Position numbers and translations under genes: made by a program | Assembly (NCBI RefSeq): GCF_018642165.1 | Contig: NZ_JAHHZM010000009.1 | Span: forward strand, 124,001 to 188,000 | DNA from: Echinicola shivajiensis | GTDB lineage: Bacteria > Bacteroidota > Bacteroidia > Cytophagales > Cyclobacteriaceae | DNA: 64,000 nt | Direction of reading: 5' to 3' | Shown here: positions 63,801 through 64,000 of the stretch, one piece after another | Numbering within the stretch: the stretch's first letter is position 1 | Layout of the letters: each line of letters starts with the position of its first letter | The notes under the pieces: generated by a model | What the model saw: the letters and a program-made list of their open reading frames with translations, nothing else | Told to the model about the DNA's origin: nothing | The model's database searches: none

Positions 63801-64000
63801 TTCACCATTGAAGCTGCTATCTAATGAGATCATGATGTTTAATAATTCTGAATCTCCTTGACCTACGATATTACCTTGTATTTGAACCTTTTCAAAACTG
63901 CCATCTCCTATTAGCATATAGGTTTCAATGCGCTTATGGAAGCATATTTGTTGATAAATAAATTCAAGTGCGTTTATTGGTAAGGCCGGAAAGATTTTTT
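60828..64000 (-). CDS. Multi-PAS/GAF sensor histidine kinase, 5' end outside window
   Basis: The frame is open to the right edge, so the start lies outside; 1029 residues are seen after the ATG at 63917 and about 27 more before the edge. Several PAS-like segments are visible (for example FCSIFGLSGESVNISCPEDWESYIFPEDRE, NPEQYFRIISLEGQIKSIF, FQSIYDNSPLAIMNFDKNGAIQSVN), then a GAF-like part (SARYSDKEFFNETVKLITKKL, GILLIMD), a further PAS, and the kinase core: phosphoacceptor His807 in YIVSHNLRAPIVN, N-box MTNAIKYSHPD, G1 DNGIGIDLEKY and G2 GKGLGLYLV. It senses small ligands or redox state. No receiver or response-regulator gene is adjacent within the window. Confidence 0.92.
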   Translation of the reverse strand, partial: KIFPALPINALEFIYQQICFHKRIETYMLIGDGSFEKVQIQGNIVGQGDSELLNIMISLDSSFNGEDAWIYDRDTRSIIPTSDFNGTINSTEELIRHLQLLASEIKETDLNKFLEDENSNPLDYTWITITKELIGTGSNRYSLIKLSHIEFISIDKDSLSLDLTIKEKPSAVFLEQRVENNEFRAYGNFCSIFGLSGESVNISCPEDWESYIFPEDREKLSLTFEPFEELTAPVFSYYRLKHPEKDFIYVQETARIFQDQNTSKRITVRIIEDITNINELNRDISLENDHHIPGQIPCMVYLFEQKPDGNQRIIFANGVANELLGISPSHLMSGKKALMEFIHPEDVDGVTEHNKEVSINQGNPEQYFRIISLEGQIKSIFSTSSKFNSSEKNNIRIGYLMDITYHREVEIRNKKHLEQFQSIYDNSPLAIMNFDKNGAIQSVNKTLLKKLNIDDPSLITGKNIRDFATNGDIDQAFFEAFKTGKGHYEGPYLSSLNNSHFYIRLTVEKMEYEQGYQAFFEDLSQKEYTQLIMNDVAEISARYSDKEFFNETVKLITKKLDMAVSIIGEYLPETNSIQSLAMAENGKLVPNIRYSLEHTPCETSLSSENKITIYDDHVCEIFPLDQMLLEKNIQSYCSTGINDKTGKKIGILLIMDTKALDNQTGIKNILTILGDRIGADLQRIKNEQKLIESKQLYQSVAENFPKGTVDVLDRELKYIYTEGNEYKKLKVDPKTLIGSYHLEKYDDKTAAFAKGQLDKVMMGQTVIYEVSLNDQIYKKTGVPLKNERDEVFRILLVTQNITESKKSEIEREKLIKDLSNHNDELQRFAYIVSHNLRAPIVNITSLLDLYDEEKPDSPENIEVIDNLKLTVSILNSTLTDLIEVVSFRKQKILKVEEIYLNDLMNNLEKSIFKQLQEANVKIHKNFRTEKVNYIHSHIENILMNFMTNAIKYSHPDRHPEIWIESSMLNDHFLLTFRDNGIGIDLEKYKDRIFGLYQRFHSHIEGKGLGLYLVREQIRSLEGEIFLESELGKGTCFKVMLKKLSLADKQASITEAN

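Overview
The window looks like a chromosomal segment of a marine-type Bacteroidota, most likely Cytophagales/Cyclobacteriaceae. The evidence is about 40% G+C, many lipoproteins with a Bacteroidetes-style SxC lipobox, a SusC/SusD pair, DM13 and DUF4221-like lipoproteins, three formylglycine-type sulfatases, candidate promoters of the TAnnTTTG type, weak Shine-Dalgarno sequences, and the hairpin repeat built on GAGCGGAGTCGA that is common in this phylum. The genus is inferred, not proven. There is no rRNA, CRISPR array, prophage or conjugative module. Both end genes are cut by the window edges.

Layout. 1-9 kb: the 3' part of a fused CcsBA cytochrome c assembly protein; secreted hydrolases (amidohydrolase, alpha/beta hydrolase, M14 carboxypeptidase); a DM13 lipoprotein; a dipeptide epimerase with a PLP enzyme. 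9.5-14.2 kb: a SusC/SusD pair without enzymes. 14-19.3 kb: DUF4221-like lipoprotein, TrmH-type methyltransferase, mutS, tRNA-Gly(GCC) and tRNA-Leu(UAA). 19.7-22.3 kb: an unrecognised lipoprotein, a lipoprotein carrying an ExbD-like periplasmic domain, a PHP-domain hydrolase. 22.6-27.7 kb: a carbohydrate operon (Na+/solute symporter, Gfo/Idh/MocA oxidoreductase, L-fuconate-dehydratase-like enolase, GH43-like propeller enzyme). 27.8-32.6 kb (minus): AlkD-like, AHSA1-like, DinB/YfiT-like, a DUF1579-like protein, a sulfatase and a membrane protein, with a MITE-like element between two of them. 32.8-37 kb (minus): a siderophore-type iron uptake operon whose promoter is flanked by two Fur-box-like sites. 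37-46.6 kb: sulfatase, META-domain lipoprotein, Crp/Fnr regulator with two small enzymes or binding proteins, TrpB2, then a second sulfatase followed by a LysR regulator and a YeiH-type exporter. 46.9-55.9 kb: DsbD, M20 dipeptidase, OxyR, an orphan ABC ATPase, a Tat-exported oxidoreductase, a small membrane protein and a Fur-family regulator. 56-64 kb: a metzincin-type metalloprotease, LemA with two TPM proteins, and a large multi-PAS histidine kinase.

How the parts fit. Iron and redox control is the clearest theme: a TonB siderophore receptor, a PepSY reductase-like protein, a Fur-family regulator and OxyR lie within 22 kb, and three related AT-rich operators sit over the receptor and oxyR promoters. 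A second theme is sulfated-polysaccharide and uronic/deoxy-sugar catabolism, with three cysteine-type sulfatases, an acid-sugar dehydratase and a GH43-like enzyme; the sulfatase-LysR-YeiH order suggests that the sulfate (or sulfite) released is exported. I did not find a clearly new multi-gene defence or mobile system. The best candidates for something undescribed are the 140-bp MITE-like element, the ExbD-like lipoprotein, the orphan ABC ATPase with altered catalytic residues, and the sulfatase/LysR/YeiH unit.
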